A stretch of DNA of 64,000 nt. It comes from Sphingobacteriaceae bacterium (GTDB taxonomy: Bacteria; Bacteroidota; Bacteroidia; B-17B0; Aurantibacillaceae). Where the stretch lies: assembly GCA_016715905.1 (NCBI GenBank), contig JADJXI010000004.1, forward strand, positions 372,001-436,000, in the 5' to 3' direction. The position numbers and the translations under genes are program-made. How positions within the stretch are numbered: the first letter of the stretch is position 1; every line of letters starts with the position of its first letter. The notes below the pieces were generated by a model. The model saw only the letters and a program-made list of their open reading frames with translations, had not been told where the DNA came from and did not search any database. Positions 41,555-50,519 of the stretch are shown piece after piece.

Positions 41555-42397
41555 ATGAAAACATTTAAAAACAATCTTATTTTATTAATAATACTTCTTT
41601 TTGGCTATACGTCTTGCGTAAAAAAGGAGTTAGAAGCTGATAATGAATTGGAATCTTCCTTAGATGTATTTTTAGCATCGGCCATTTCAAATGATATGGT
41701 AAATATAGCAGATGAAGCGGCCCGTACTTTTAGTATTGGTAGTTTTAAAACCAATGCGCAAAGTGGTTTATTAGCAAACTGCGCAACTTTAACATTTGAT
41801 ACACTAATTGCAAGTAATGTGGATACGATTACGGTTGATTTCGGTTCTTCAAATTGTATGGGTAATGATGGTCGCAATCGCAGAGGAAAAATTCAAATTC
41901 TTTTTAGCGGTAACTACAGAGATTCCTTAAATAAAATTACAGTAACGCCAATCAATTACTTTGTAAATGATAATGGGGTAAGTGGTGTTAAAACGATTAC
42001 CAATTTGGGTCATAATTTCACAAAACATTTGATTTATGAAATAAAAGATAATTTAACAATTGTGAGAGCGGATGGAAAAGGAAATATAACACATTTTGCT
42101 ATTCGTAATAGAGAGTGGTATAATGGTGAAAATACCTTAACTTGGGATGACGATGTATATTTAATATCGGGTAATGCAAATGGAGTTAGTTCAACCGGAA
42201 GAGAATATAGATCTAATATCACTAAGCTGTTAACTCGAAATATGGCACCAGGCTGCAGAAAGTACTTTACTGTCGGGGAAATTGGACTTACACCACTAGG
42301 AAAAGCTACAAGAACTATAAATTTCGGTAATGGTTTATGCGATAATGTCGCTATTGTTTCCGTTAATGGAAAAGAATACGAAATTACCCTGCCTTAA
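41555..42397 (+). CDS. Hypothetical lipoprotein, 280 aa
   Basis: Function not recognised. Signal ends in a lipobox (LLFGYTSC, Cys21), so it is a lipoprotein. The mature part is beta-rich with conserved-looking segments TLTFDT, VDTITVDFGSSNCMGNDGRNRRGKI (shown in part; about 92-116), ITVTPINYFVND, GNITHFAIRNREWYNGENTLT and CRKYFTVGEIGLTPLGKATRTINFGNGLCDN in pieces, with four Cys that could form two disulfides. Probably a periplasmic or surface beta-sandwich. It is 43 bases after the ABC ATPase and 41 bases before the next gene; no enzyme motif seen. Confidence 0.75.
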   Translation: MKTFKNNLILLIILLFGYTSCVKKELEADNELESSLDVFLASAISNDMVNIADEAARTFSIGSFKTNAQSGLLANCATLTFDTLIASNVDTITVDFGSSNCMGNDGRNRRGKIQILFSGNYRDSLNKITVTPINYFVNDNGVSGVKTITNLGHNFTKHLIYEIKDNLTIVRADGKGNITHFAIRNREWYNGENTLTWDDDVYLISGNANGVSSTGREYRSNITKLLTRNMAPGCRKYFTVGEIGLTPLGKATRTINFGNGLCDNVAIVSVNGKEYEITLP

Positions 42398-42438
42398 CTC
42401 ATTTTTTTATTCTGAATTTATAACTTAATTTTATTCCC

Positions 42439-43173
42439 ATGCGCACATTGCTTTTTAGTTTGTGTTTATGGCCGGTACTAATAAACGCACAAATTGACTC
42501 TACAATTGCTATACCAATGGTTGAGATTCATTTCGGTGGTCATCTTCCCGGAGCTGATTTAAGTGAGCGCTTCGGCCCTAATTTAAATGCCGGCGGTTCG
42601 TTCATGTACAAGACAAAAAAAAATTATTTATTCGGTGTTGAATCCAATTATTTTTTTGGACGAAATGTAAAGGAAGATGTTTTGGTAAATATGAGAGGGT
42701 CGGGTGGATTTGTTATCGATAATGAAGGATATCCGGCAGATTTAAGAGTTACGGAAAGAGGAATAGGTATTCATTTAATTGCAGGGAAGGTATTCCATGT
42801 TTTATCTGCAAATCCTAATTCCGGATTAGTTTTTTCACTTGGTGCAGGTTACATGCAACACAAAATTCACTTGTATGATGCGCAACAACGTGTGGCAGCG
42901 GTAAGTGGGGATTTAAAATTCGGATACGACCGATTAAGTAATGGTATTTCTTTTTCTCAATTTGTGGGTTATTTATTTATGAGCGAAAATAAAATGCTTA
43001 ATTTTTTCGCCGGATTTGAATTTTATGAAGGCTTAACATCAAGTGTACGAAAGCTGAATTACGACACCGGTTTGCCGGATACTAAGAAGCGGATGGATGT
43101 TTTATATGGGTTACGCCTTGGTTGGGTTTTGCCACTTTACAAAAAACGACCGCAAGAATACTACTACAATTAA
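42439..43173 (+). CDS. Probable outer-membrane beta-barrel or exported protein, 244 aa
   Basis: Not recognised by name. Signal peptide at about 1-18 (CLWPVLINAQ). The rest has alternating hydrophobic strands separated by glycine-rich turns (MVEIHFGGHLPGADL, GGSFMYKTKKNYLFGVESNYFFGRN, FSLGAGYMQHK, FFAGFEFYEGL, YGLRLGWVLPLY), the pattern of a small outer-membrane barrel of about 8-10 strands. The conserved final strand ends near the C-terminus, followed by a basic tail. waaA begins 2 bases after its stop, so it is translationally linked to lipid A-core synthesis. Confidence 0.72.
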   Translation: MRTLLFSLCLWPVLINAQIDSTIAIPMVEIHFGGHLPGADLSERFGPNLNAGGSFMYKTKKNYLFGVESNYFFGRNVKEDVLVNMRGSGGFVIDNEGYPADLRVTERGIGIHLIAGKVFHVLSANPNSGLVFSLGAGYMQHKIHLYDAQQRVAAVSGDLKFGYDRLSNGISFSQFVGYLFMSENKMLNFFAGFEFYEGLTSSVRKLNYDTGLPDTKKRMDVLYGLRLGWVLPLYKKRPQEYYYN

Positions 43174-43175
43174 CC

Positions 43176-44423
43176 ATGCTGCTTTACAATTTTGTAATAC
43201 GTTTATATAGTCTTATAATTCGATTAGCCTCACTTAAAAATGAAAAAGCGGCGCTGTGGGTGAATGGGAGGGTGAATTGGCGCAGTCAATATAAAAAACG
43301 TATTGCTGAATTAGGCAATGCCCGAAAAATTTGGTTTCATTGTGCATCCTATGGTGAATTTGAACAAGGCCGTTCATTAATAGAAGCGATAAAAAATAAA
43401 TATCCCGATCAGAAAATTATTATTTCTTTTTTTTCACCAAGTGGTTACGAATCATTTAAAAGCTGGAAGGGTGCCGATTTTGTTTGTTATTTACCAAGCG
43501 ATACACCCGGCAATGCCATTGATTTTATCAATATAATAAATCCGCAAACAGCCATATTTATTAAATATGAGTTTTGGGTAAACTATCTTTTTCAACTAAA
43601 GAAACATGAAATTCAAACCTATCTGGTTTCAGCGGTATTTAAGCCTCATCATCCTTTTTTTAAATGGTATGGAGGTGTGTTTAAAAGATCTTTGTCAACT
43701 TTTAATTTTATTGATGTGCAAGACGGACAGTCTAAAAAACTATTAGAAAGCATTGGTGTTAAAAATGTGAGAATAAGCGGTGATACTCGTTTTGATAGAG
43801 TGATAAGTATTAAAAATAAAAACGAGAAAATTGATGTCTTAGAGAATTTCTCAAATGGGTTGCCATTATTTGTAGCCGGCAGTACCTGGCCAAAGGATGA
43901 TGAATTTATTATCAGAAATCTGGCTTCCGGTAAATTACCATTCGATAAAATTGTTTTAGTGCCGCACGAGGTGGATAAATCTTCCATTCAACAATTAATT
44001 AATTTACTTAGTCAATATGAATTAAGTTTTGTAAAATATTCTGAATTTCAAAACAACACTATTAATCATCAGGTTTTAGTAATTGACACTATCGGATTAT
44101 TGTCTAAAATATATCGTTATGCTAATGTAGCATATGTGGGTGGTGGATTTGATGACGGTTGGCATAATGTTCTTGAGCCTTCTGTATACGGTATTCCGGT
44201 TATACTTTTTGGTGTTGACGAAGGAAAGTTTAATGAAATTACAGAATTAATAAAAATGAAAACAATTGGTTTGGTAACGAATGATATTGAATTTGTGAAT
44301 TATGCCAACGAATTTTATAATTCAGAGAATCTGAAAAATGAAATCAATAATAAGTTGGCTTTATATTTTAACGAAAAATCAAATGCAACTGCCAGGGTAT
44401 TGGAGGGAATGAATTTATATTAA
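43176..44423 (+). CDS. waaA: 3-deoxy-D-manno-octulosonate (Kdo) transferase
   Basis: GT30 enzyme that adds Kdo from CMP-Kdo to lipid A precursor at the inner membrane. 415 residues from the ATG 43176, where the family's N-terminus MLLYNFVIRLYSLIIRL begins; the open frame extends 18 codons upstream but that part is not conserved. Seen: HCASYGEFEQGR (about 55-66), FFSPSGYE, FIKYEFWVNYL (about 130), SGDTRFDRV, GSTWPKDDEF and the C-terminal AYVGGGFDDGWHNVLEPSVYGIP region in parts, all hallmark motifs. It starts 2 bases after the upstream barrel gene and its 3' end overlaps the convergent GT4 gene by 4 bases. Confidence 0.94.
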   Translation: MLLYNFVIRLYSLIIRLASLKNEKAALWVNGRVNWRSQYKKRIAELGNARKIWFHCASYGEFEQGRSLIEAIKNKYPDQKIIISFFSPSGYESFKSWKGADFVCYLPSDTPGNAIDFINIINPQTAIFIKYEFWVNYLFQLKKHEIQTYLVSAVFKPHHPFFKWYGGVFKRSLSTFNFIDVQDGQSKKLLESIGVKNVRISGDTRFDRVISIKNKNEKIDVLENFSNGLPLFVAGSTWPKDDEFIIRNLASGKLPFDKIVLVPHEVDKSSIQQLINLLSQYELSFVKYSEFQNNTINHQVLVIDTIGLLSKIYRYANVAYVGGGFDDGWHNVLEPSVYGIPVILFGVDEGKFNEITELIKMKTIGLVTNDIEFVNYANEFYNSENLKNEINNKLALYFNEKSNATARVLEGMNLY

Positions 44424-45544
44424 CGCATTGATTTCTTCATGGATTCCCATAATAATTCAGCAGTTTTGTCCCACGAAAATATTTCTTTCTGTCTATTGCC
44501 TTTAGCAATTAGCTTATTTCTTAAGTTTTCATCACTATCCATTTTAAGCATTGCATCTTTTATTTCGTTTACTTGATTTGGATTTACCATAATTGCGGCC
44601 TCTCCTGCTATTTCGGGTAAACTGGTTACATTAGAGGTAATAATAGGTACCTGAGCTTGCATGGCTTCTATTAGCGGTATACCGAAGCCTTCGTAATAAG
44701 GTACATATGTCATGGCTTTAGCACCACCCAGTACCATGGCTAAATTTTTATTATCTAATCTGCCGGTAAATAAAATATCTTTTTCCAATTTATTTTTCCG
44801 GATGTATTCGTTAATTTTTTGGAGCCCCCAATATGGCCTACCGGCTAAAATTAATTTTGTATCACTTTTACTTTCTTTTTTAAAAATAGAAAAAGCTTCA
44901 AGCAATCTTAAAATATTTTTTCTGGGTAATATACTTCCTACATAAACAAAATATTCTTCCCCATTCGCAAAAATTTGTCGAGCTTTAGTTTTATCCGATT
45001 CACTTAAGGGTTTAAAAAACTCATTTATACCATTGTAAACTACATCAATTTTATTTTCATTTATTTGGTAGTTATTAACGATATCTTTTTTGGAGAATTC
45101 AGAAACGGTAGCCAGTCTGTTTGCTCGTTTTGCGAAAAGCGGAAAATATTTATTGTAATAAATGGAGGTAAGCCATCTCACATCATTTGGATGATGTAAA
45201 AAATTAATATCGTGTATAACGCCGTGTTGTTTACATTCGGTATTCAGTACCAAAAATCCGTCAGGCGAAAAAAACAAATCGGGTTTCATTCTATTTAATA
45301 AATTTTTCACCGATTGCTGAAACCATAAATGATATAAAATTGGATGACGAGCCTGAGGAGAAAGTACAATTGGGGTTATATTTTCTGAAAATATAAATTC
45401 TTCTGAAAATGGACGGTCAAATAAAAATACAAAATGCACATCAGGATTGGCAACTGTTATTCTTTTTAAAGTTTGAAATGTAAACCAGCCTATACCATCG
45501 AGTTTATCCGGTAATAGTAATCGGGCATTAACAACAATCTGCAT
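44420..45544 (-). CDS. GT4-family glycosyltransferase (GT-B fold)
   Basis: 374-residue retaining glycosyltransferase of the GT4 family, using a nucleotide-sugar. Seen: N-terminal acceptor domain with GIGWFTFQTLKRI and LATVSEFSKKDIV; C-terminal donor domain with YVGSILPRKNILRLLEAF (about 195-212), LAGRPYWG, GRLDNKNLAMVL and the EX7E signature PYYEGFGIPLIEAMQAQVP (about 284-302). Likely acts on surface glycan at the cytoplasmic face. A TAGCTTTG box at 45549-45556 ends 4 bases before its ATG, which suggests a leaderless mRNA. The ATG region overlaps the possible first ATG of the divergent flippase by 2 bases. Confidence 0.9.
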   Translation of the reverse strand: MQIVVNARLLLPDKLDGIGWFTFQTLKRITVANPDVHFVFLFDRPFSEEFIFSENITPIVLSPQARHPILYHLWFQQSVKNLLNRMKPDLFFSPDGFLVLNTECKQHGVIHDINFLHHPNDVRWLTSIYYNKYFPLFAKRANRLATVSEFSKKDIVNNYQINENKIDVVYNGINEFFKPLSESDKTKARQIFANGEEYFVYVGSILPRKNILRLLEAFSIFKKESKSDTKLILAGRPYWGLQKINEYIRKNKLEKDILFTGRLDNKNLAMVLGGAKAMTYVPYYEGFGIPLIEAMQAQVPIITSNVTSLPEIAGEAAIMVNPNQVNEIKDAMLKMDSDENLRNKLIAKGNRQKEIFSWDKTAELLWESMKKSMR

Positions 45545-45548
45545 GATG

Positions 45549-45556
45549 CAAAGCTA
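45549..45556 (-). promoter_or_regulatory. Putative -7 box (TAGCTTTG on reverse strand) for the GT4 gene
   Basis: Exact TAnnTTTG ending 4 bases before the ATG at 45544. Confidence 0.5.
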
Positions 45557-45575
45557 TAAAAAGATTAGTATTTGC

Positions 45576-47084
45576 ATGAAAACAAGCAAATTACTGTTAG
45601 GTAAAACCGTAAATTATCCTAACTTTGCCAACCTTTTTGTGCAAAAGAAAAAATTCATATTCGATCTAGCTATCCTTTTGATACTAAATCTTTTAATAAA
45701 ACCATTTTGGGTAATTATTATCGAACCTAAGGTTCAGGATCATGTAGGTAATATCGCATTTGGTGAGTATTCTGTTTTATTTAATTTCTCATTTTTATTA
45801 ACTACGTTTTTAGATTTTGGTTTAACTCAATTCAATAACCGAAATATTGCTCAAAACACACATTTGCTTAATAAACACTTTAGTAAAATGATGGGTTTAA
45901 AGTTTGGGCTTGGCATTTTATTCATGTTGGTAACTATGCTTATCGGCAGCATCATTTTTAATTTTGATGTGCGATATATTAAATTACTATTCATCTTAGG
46001 AATAAATCATTTTTTTATCAATTTAATTTTCTTCTTACGATCAAACCTTTTAGCATTACATGCCTTTAAATTGGATAGTGTTATTTCGGTATTAGATCGG
46101 GTGATTATGATATCCTTGGTGGGTGTTATGATTTTAGGTTGGTTTGGTTTAGAACCAAATATTATGAATTTTGTGTATGCACAAACTATTGGATATGGAT
46201 TAACCGCTTTAATAGCCTTTATAGCAGTTTTAGGTAAAACGCATACGTTTAAAATGGAATGGGACAAAAAATTCAATATGCTCATTCTGAAAAAAAGTGC
46301 ACCATACGCAATTCTAGTTTTACTAATGACTTTTTACAATCGTTTGGATAGTGTGATGATTGAGCGTTTATTACCGGGCGATGTTGGAAAAGAGCAATGT
46401 GGAATTTATGCTAAAAGTTTTCGATTTTTAGATGCCGCTAATATGATCGGTTATTTGTTTTCGGTTCAATTACTTCCCTTATTTAGCAGAATGTTGAAAC
46501 AAAAAGAAAACATAGAAAATGTAGTAAAATTATCATTTACCTTACTTATTACGCCGGCACTTATTGTATCCATCAGTACTATTTTTTATGCCGATAAGTT
46601 TTTCGAAAAAATTTATACCGGTAATACAGAAGGGTATCAAATATTTGCCGTATTAATGAATTGTTTCACCGCCATGTCGCTCACCTATATATTTGGTGCC
46701 TTACTAACAGCCAGTGGAAAATTAAAACAATATAATATAATGGCTGTAGGCGGTATTATTCTAAATTTAATTTTAAACATCATTCTTATACCTAAATTTC
46801 ATGCCATGGGGAGCGCAATAGCCAGTGTATCTACGCAATTTGCCATGGGTTTAGCGCAAGTTTGGTTATGTTACAAGTTTTTTAATTTCAGGGTCAATAA
46901 GCGTATTTTACTTGCTCTTTTTTTATTCATAATTGGTCTGGTTTTGGTAAATTATTTAACGTTAAGCTTAACCAAACAATGGATGCTAAATTTCGTAATT
47001 ATGCTTACATTTAGTGGCTTATTAGCTTTCGTTACTGGAATGATTAACCCTAAATCGGTTGTCAGATTTTTAAAGTATAAATAA
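45576..47084 (+). CDS. Polysaccharide flippase (Wzx/MATE-like)
   Basis: About 12-helix membrane protein (up to 513 residues), the family that flips lipid-linked oligosaccharide across the inner membrane. Features: first helix IFDLAILLILNLLIKPFWVIII, the motif GEYSVLFNFSFLLTTFLDFGL, and FNNRN near residue 100; core repeats of transporter helices follow. The start is uncertain: ATGs at 45543 and 45546 overlap the divergent gene's start, the ATG at 45576 gives 502 residues, and a GTG at 45639, 11 bases after a TAACTTTG box (45620-45627), would place the first helix five residues from the N-terminus, the usual layout. I show the 45576 start. First of a four-gene operon with Wzz-like proteins and an O-antigen ligase. 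Confidence 0.85.
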   Translation: MKTSKLLLGKTVNYPNFANLFVQKKKFIFDLAILLILNLLIKPFWVIIIEPKVQDHVGNIAFGEYSVLFNFSFLLTTFLDFGLTQFNNRNIAQNTHLLNKHFSKMMGLKFGLGILFMLVTMLIGSIIFNFDVRYIKLLFILGINHFFINLIFFLRSNLLALHAFKLDSVISVLDRVIMISLVGVMILGWFGLEPNIMNFVYAQTIGYGLTALIAFIAVLGKTHTFKMEWDKKFNMLILKKSAPYAILVLLMTFYNRLDSVMIERLLPGDVGKEQCGIYAKSFRFLDAANMIGYLFSVQLLPLFSRMLKQKENIENVVKLSFTLLITPALIVSISTIFYADKFFEKIYTGNTEGYQIFAVLMNCFTAMSLTYIFGALLTASGKLKQYNIMAVGGIILNLILNIILIPKFHAMGSAIASVSTQFAMGLAQVWLCYKFFNFRVNKRILLALFLFIIGLVLVNYLTLSLTKQWMLNFVIMLTFSGLLAFVTGMINPKSVVRFLKYK

Positions 47085-47089
47085 TACAT

Positions 47090-48085
47090 ATGGTTGATAA
47101 TATATCAAGCTCAGGATTAATAGTAAAAATATACAAATGGCGTAAAAAATTCCTTTACGTTTCAGTTGTATCATTTGTAGTTACGGCAACCATCGTATTG
47201 ATTTTGCCAAAACAATATAAATCTACAGCTGTTTTGTTTGCTTCACGTCATTTTTCTGTTTCTAAGTTGGTGATTGAAGCCAATTCCGGAAATCAAGAAG
47301 ATTATATGCAATTAGGCGATGAAGATGATTGTGAAAAATTAATACAGGTGATTAGTTCTGATGAACTAAAATTAAGAGTGGCTAATGCATTTGATTTGTG
47401 GACAAGATGGGACTTAACAGATTCGGCGTTAAAATACCATTACCTGAAACAAAAATGGCAGGATATGGTTATTATTAAAAGAACCGAATTTAATAGTATT
47501 AAAGTAGAAGTATATGATTACACTCCGGAAGGTGCTGCTGAAATTGCCAATGGAATTACAGATTATTGCGATACAATTAAAAAAGAAATGTCGCGTCAAA
47601 TGGCCGGCAATGTGTTGAAAATAGTAAAAGAAGAATACGATAATACTTTATTGCGCATGAAAGTGTTGGAGGATAGTTTGAATGAGTTACGTCAATTAGG
47701 CGTTTTACACTATAAAGAGCAAGTAAAAGCTTATTCTAAAAGTTACGCCAAAGCCATTGAAAAAAATGATTTGGCCGCGATGAAAAGGTTAGAGTCAAAA
47801 TTAGATACCTTGAAAAAATACGGTAATGCCTATCAAACTGTTCACGATAACCTTGAAAAATACAGTTTTAAGTATCCCGATATTAAAGGCAAATACGATG
47901 AAGCTCTCGTAAATTATAATTCAATAATACCAATGAAATTTGTAGTTGAAAAAGCAAAGCCGAATCAATATAAAGAAAAACCAAAACGAATTGTGATAAC
48001 CTTATTGGTTTTAGTGGCCAACAATCTTATTACGCTCTTATTTTTGTTAGTGAAGGAAAAGTTTAATAAAATATCGTTTAAATAG
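47090..48085 (+). CDS. Wzz-like polysaccharide chain-length protein 1
   Basis: 331 residues with the Wzz/GNVR layout: N-terminal membrane helix (about 24-41, LYVSVVSFVVTATIVLI) with the typical KKQYKSTAVLF after it, a periplasmic domain (about 50-300) with coiled-coil helices, and a C-terminal membrane helix (about 304-322, IVITLLVLVANNLITLLFLL). Sets the modal length of a surface polysaccharide or belongs to a polysaccharide co-polymerase. No Walker tyrosine-kinase domain is attached. It starts 5 bases after the flippase and is followed after 1 base by a second, similar protein. Confidence 0.82.
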   Translation: MVDNISSSGLIVKIYKWRKKFLYVSVVSFVVTATIVLILPKQYKSTAVLFASRHFSVSKLVIEANSGNQEDYMQLGDEDDCEKLIQVISSDELKLRVANAFDLWTRWDLTDSALKYHYLKQKWQDMVIIKRTEFNSIKVEVYDYTPEGAAEIANGITDYCDTIKKEMSRQMAGNVLKIVKEEYDNTLLRMKVLEDSLNELRQLGVLHYKEQVKAYSKSYAKAIEKNDLAAMKRLESKLDTLKKYGNAYQTVHDNLEKYSFKYPDIKGKYDEALVNYNSIIPMKFVVEKAKPNQYKEKPKRIVITLLVLVANNLITLLFLLVKEKFNKISFK

Positions 48086-48086
48086 T

Positions 48087-49007
48087 ATGGAGAATTTGAA
48101 CACTATTGGCATTTTTAATTTAATGGTCAAAAATTTAAAGACCTTAATTATTGTGGTTGTTGTTGCCGGCGCGTTAGCATTTGCCGGTTCATTCGCCATC
48201 AAAGAAAAATTTAAATCAATTGCTGTTGTTTATCCAATAAACATGTACGAAACTTCAGAGGAAAGTACCAGCGAGCAATTGTTGCAGTATTTTTTCAGTG
48301 AAGATGTAAAATATCAATTAGCCCGCGAATTTGAACTTTTTAAACGATATGGAATTGATACGATAAATGAAAAGGGTGGAAGAGCGCTCTTTAGTTATAT
48401 GTATCAGGATAATTTTAAATTTTCGCCCACTTTATACGAATCAATCGAATTATCAGTAACAGATACCGACCCGGTATTGGCACAAAAAATGAATGCTCGT
48501 TTAATACAATTAACCAATCTTTTAATTCGTCAAAATAAACAATATACCATGAAACAATATGTGGTAAATGCTAATGCCATTATTAAAAGTGAAGAGCGAG
48601 AATTAGATTCTTTAAGTAAAGAAATTAAAAAAATTAGAGAGGAATATAATATTGTTGATGAAGAAAAGCAGGGAAAAGAATTAGCGAAAGAAATTGCTAA
48701 AGGAAATTCCTTAAGTGAAGAAAGAGCCAAACAAGCAAAAGGCATCAAACAAAAAGGAAGTGATTTATCGGTGTTAAAAGGAAGAATTCGAACTACTTTA
48801 AAATCTATGGTAGATATTAAAGAGCAATCCTATAAGTATTTACTCGATGCCCAGGGCGAGATTGACTTTGTATTGTATGTTTCCAACCCAACCTTACCCG
48901 ATAAAAGATGTTATCCGATTAGATCTGTAATCGTAATTCTGGCATCCTTATCGGCCGCTTTTTTAACCGCAATTATCCTGATAATCCGTAATAGAGGAAA
49001 GGCATAA
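48087..49007 (+). CDS. Wzz-like polysaccharide chain-length protein 2
   Basis: 306 residues, same topology as its upstream neighbour: N-terminal helix (about 17-34, TLIIVVVVAGALAFAGSF) followed by KEKFKSIAVVYPINMYE, a helical periplasmic domain, and a C-terminal helix (about 281-300, VIVILASLSAAFLTAIILII). The middle region (about 150-230) is highly charged with many Glu/Lys and looks like a long coiled coil. Sequence identity to the first copy is low by eye, so they are probably old paralogues. Whether they form a mixed complex is unknown. Operon gap to the ligase is 3 bases. Confidence 0.8.
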   Translation: MENLNTIGIFNLMVKNLKTLIIVVVVAGALAFAGSFAIKEKFKSIAVVYPINMYETSEESTSEQLLQYFFSEDVKYQLAREFELFKRYGIDTINEKGGRALFSYMYQDNFKFSPTLYESIELSVTDTDPVLAQKMNARLIQLTNLLIRQNKQYTMKQYVVNANAIIKSEERELDSLSKEIKKIREEYNIVDEEKQGKELAKEIAKGNSLSEERAKQAKGIKQKGSDLSVLKGRIRTTLKSMVDIKEQSYKYLLDAQGEIDFVLYVSNPTLPDKRCYPIRSVIVILASLSAAFLTAIILIIRNRGKA

Positions 49008-49010
49008 GCA

Positions 49011-50459
49011 ATGGTTAAGTACATACGTGCGTATATATTTGAAATTTTAATCTTTTCCTATATTGTAGGAAATGCGTATGTGCTCGTAAATCAAAAAGAT
49101 TATTTCTATCAGTTTAATATGATTCCTGTTGCTGTAATTATGGCTTATATTGCCATTTTTCATTTGCAGCGTTTGGTCTTCTTTTTGGCATTTGCTACTC
49201 CATTGTCAATTAGTTTAAAGGAATTGCACATTACCGAAGCGTTAGATATGAGTTTGCCCAGCGAACCCATCATGATCGTAATTATGTTGCTGTACATTTT
49301 TAATGATATAAGTTTTGGAATTACTGATAAAAAATTTTTCAAACATCCTATAACCATTCTCATCCTTATACAACTAAGTTGGATTTTAATAACTTCTTTT
49401 ACCAGTAGCGATGTAGTTGTATCTGTTAAGTTTCTTATCTCCCGACTTTGGTTCGTGTTTAGTTGTTATGTAATAATGCCCATTCTGTTTAAAAACCGCG
49501 ATAACATTATTCGTTTTGTGCTTTGTTATGGCAGCGGTTTGCTAATCGTTGTTATCATTACCACTATAAAACATGCCGCTTTTAATTTTAATGATAAAGC
49601 CTCTGATTGGATTGTTTCACCTTTTTATAATGATCATACTGCTTATGGCGCCGCTTTAGCCATGTTTTTTCCTGTTACTTTCGGTATATTACTTATGAAA
49701 AATATTTCTCCCATTACCCGAATTTATACTTTATGTCTTTTTCTGGTATTTAGTTTAGGACTAGTGCTCTCTTTCGCCAGAGCTAGTTGGCTTAGTCTTG
49801 TGATATGTGTAGGTATTCTGTTTACACTGGCATTAGGCTTTAAGTTTCGCACGCTATTAATCTCTTTTATTATTATTGGCAGTTTATTTTATGCTTTTCA
49901 AACCGAAATATTAATTGCCTTAGGAAGAAATAATACGGATGCTGAAGGTGGATTTGCAAATAATATCGAATCTGTCACAAATATTTCAACGGATGCATCT
50001 AATTTGGAAAGATTAAACCGATGGAGTTGCGCTATTCGTATGTTTGAAGATAAACCATTAATGGGTTGGGGACCCGGAACCTATATGTTTAAATATGCGC
50101 CTTATCAATTAAGTCGCGAAAAAACTATTATTAGCACAAATTTCGGCACCAATGGAAATGCACATAGCGAATATTTGGGTCCACTCGCGGAACAAGGAAT
50201 TTTAGGTTTGGTGATTATGTTGGTTTTACTACTGTATACCACATCATTGGGTTATAAACTAACCTATTCTTTGCAGGATAGAGATGATAAAATTTTATTG
50301 ATTAGCATTTTTGTTGGTATAATGTCTTATTTAATTCATGGGTTCCTGAATAATTTTTTGGATACAGATAAGCTCTCTTTGCCTTTTTGGGCTTATTTGG
50401 CGGTTCTGGTAACAATGGATATCTATTATACCAAAAAACCCCTCTCAAACAAGGCTTAA
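49011..50459 (+). CDS. O-antigen ligase / polymerase-like membrane protein
   Basis: 482-residue membrane protein with about 11-12 helices of the Wzy_C/O-antigen ligase class (WaaL or Wzy). Seen: a large periplasmic loop (about 300-390) with NLERLNRWSCAIRMFEDKPLMGWGPGT and HSEYLGPLAEQGILGLVIM in parts; the arginine in NRW and the HSEYL histidine are the hallmark residues. It may join polysaccharide to lipid A-core or polymerise repeat units; the two cannot be separated without genetic context. Last gene of the flippase-Wzz-Wzz operon, ending about 60 bases before guaB. Confidence 0.87.
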   Translation: MVKYIRAYIFEILIFSYIVGNAYVLVNQKDYFYQFNMIPVAVIMAYIAIFHLQRLVFFLAFATPLSISLKELHITEALDMSLPSEPIMIVIMLLYIFNDISFGITDKKFFKHPITILILIQLSWILITSFTSSDVVVSVKFLISRLWFVFSCYVIMPILFKNRDNIIRFVLCYGSGLLIVVIITTIKHAAFNFNDKASDWIVSPFYNDHTAYGAALAMFFPVTFGILLMKNISPITRIYTLCLFLVFSLGLVLSFARASWLSLVICVGILFTLALGFKFRTLLISFIIIGSLFYAFQTEILIALGRNNTDAEGGFANNIESVTNISTDASNLERLNRWSCAIRMFEDKPLMGWGPGTYMFKYAPYQLSREKTIISTNFGTNGNAHSEYLGPLAEQGILGLVIMLVLLLYTTSLGYKLTYSLQDRDDKILLISIFVGIMSYLIHGFLNNFLDTDKLSLPFWAYLAVLVTMDIYYTKKPLSNKA

Positions 50460-50480
50460 TCATCGTAAGGAAAAATTTGT

Positions 50481-50488
50481 TATATTTG
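50481..50488 (+). promoter_or_regulatory. Putative -7 box (TATATTTG) for guaB
   Basis: Exact TAnnTTTG, 31 bases before the ATG at 50520; no clear -33 element. Confidence 0.45.
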
Positions 50489-50519
50489 TCTGAATTTTAA
50501 AACCTTAAAATTCATTAGC

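Noticed and set aside
45543..45575. Earliest flippase start at 45543
   Set aside because: The ATG overlaps the divergent GT4 start and that gene's promoter box falls just inside it; later starts fit the family better, though none is proven.
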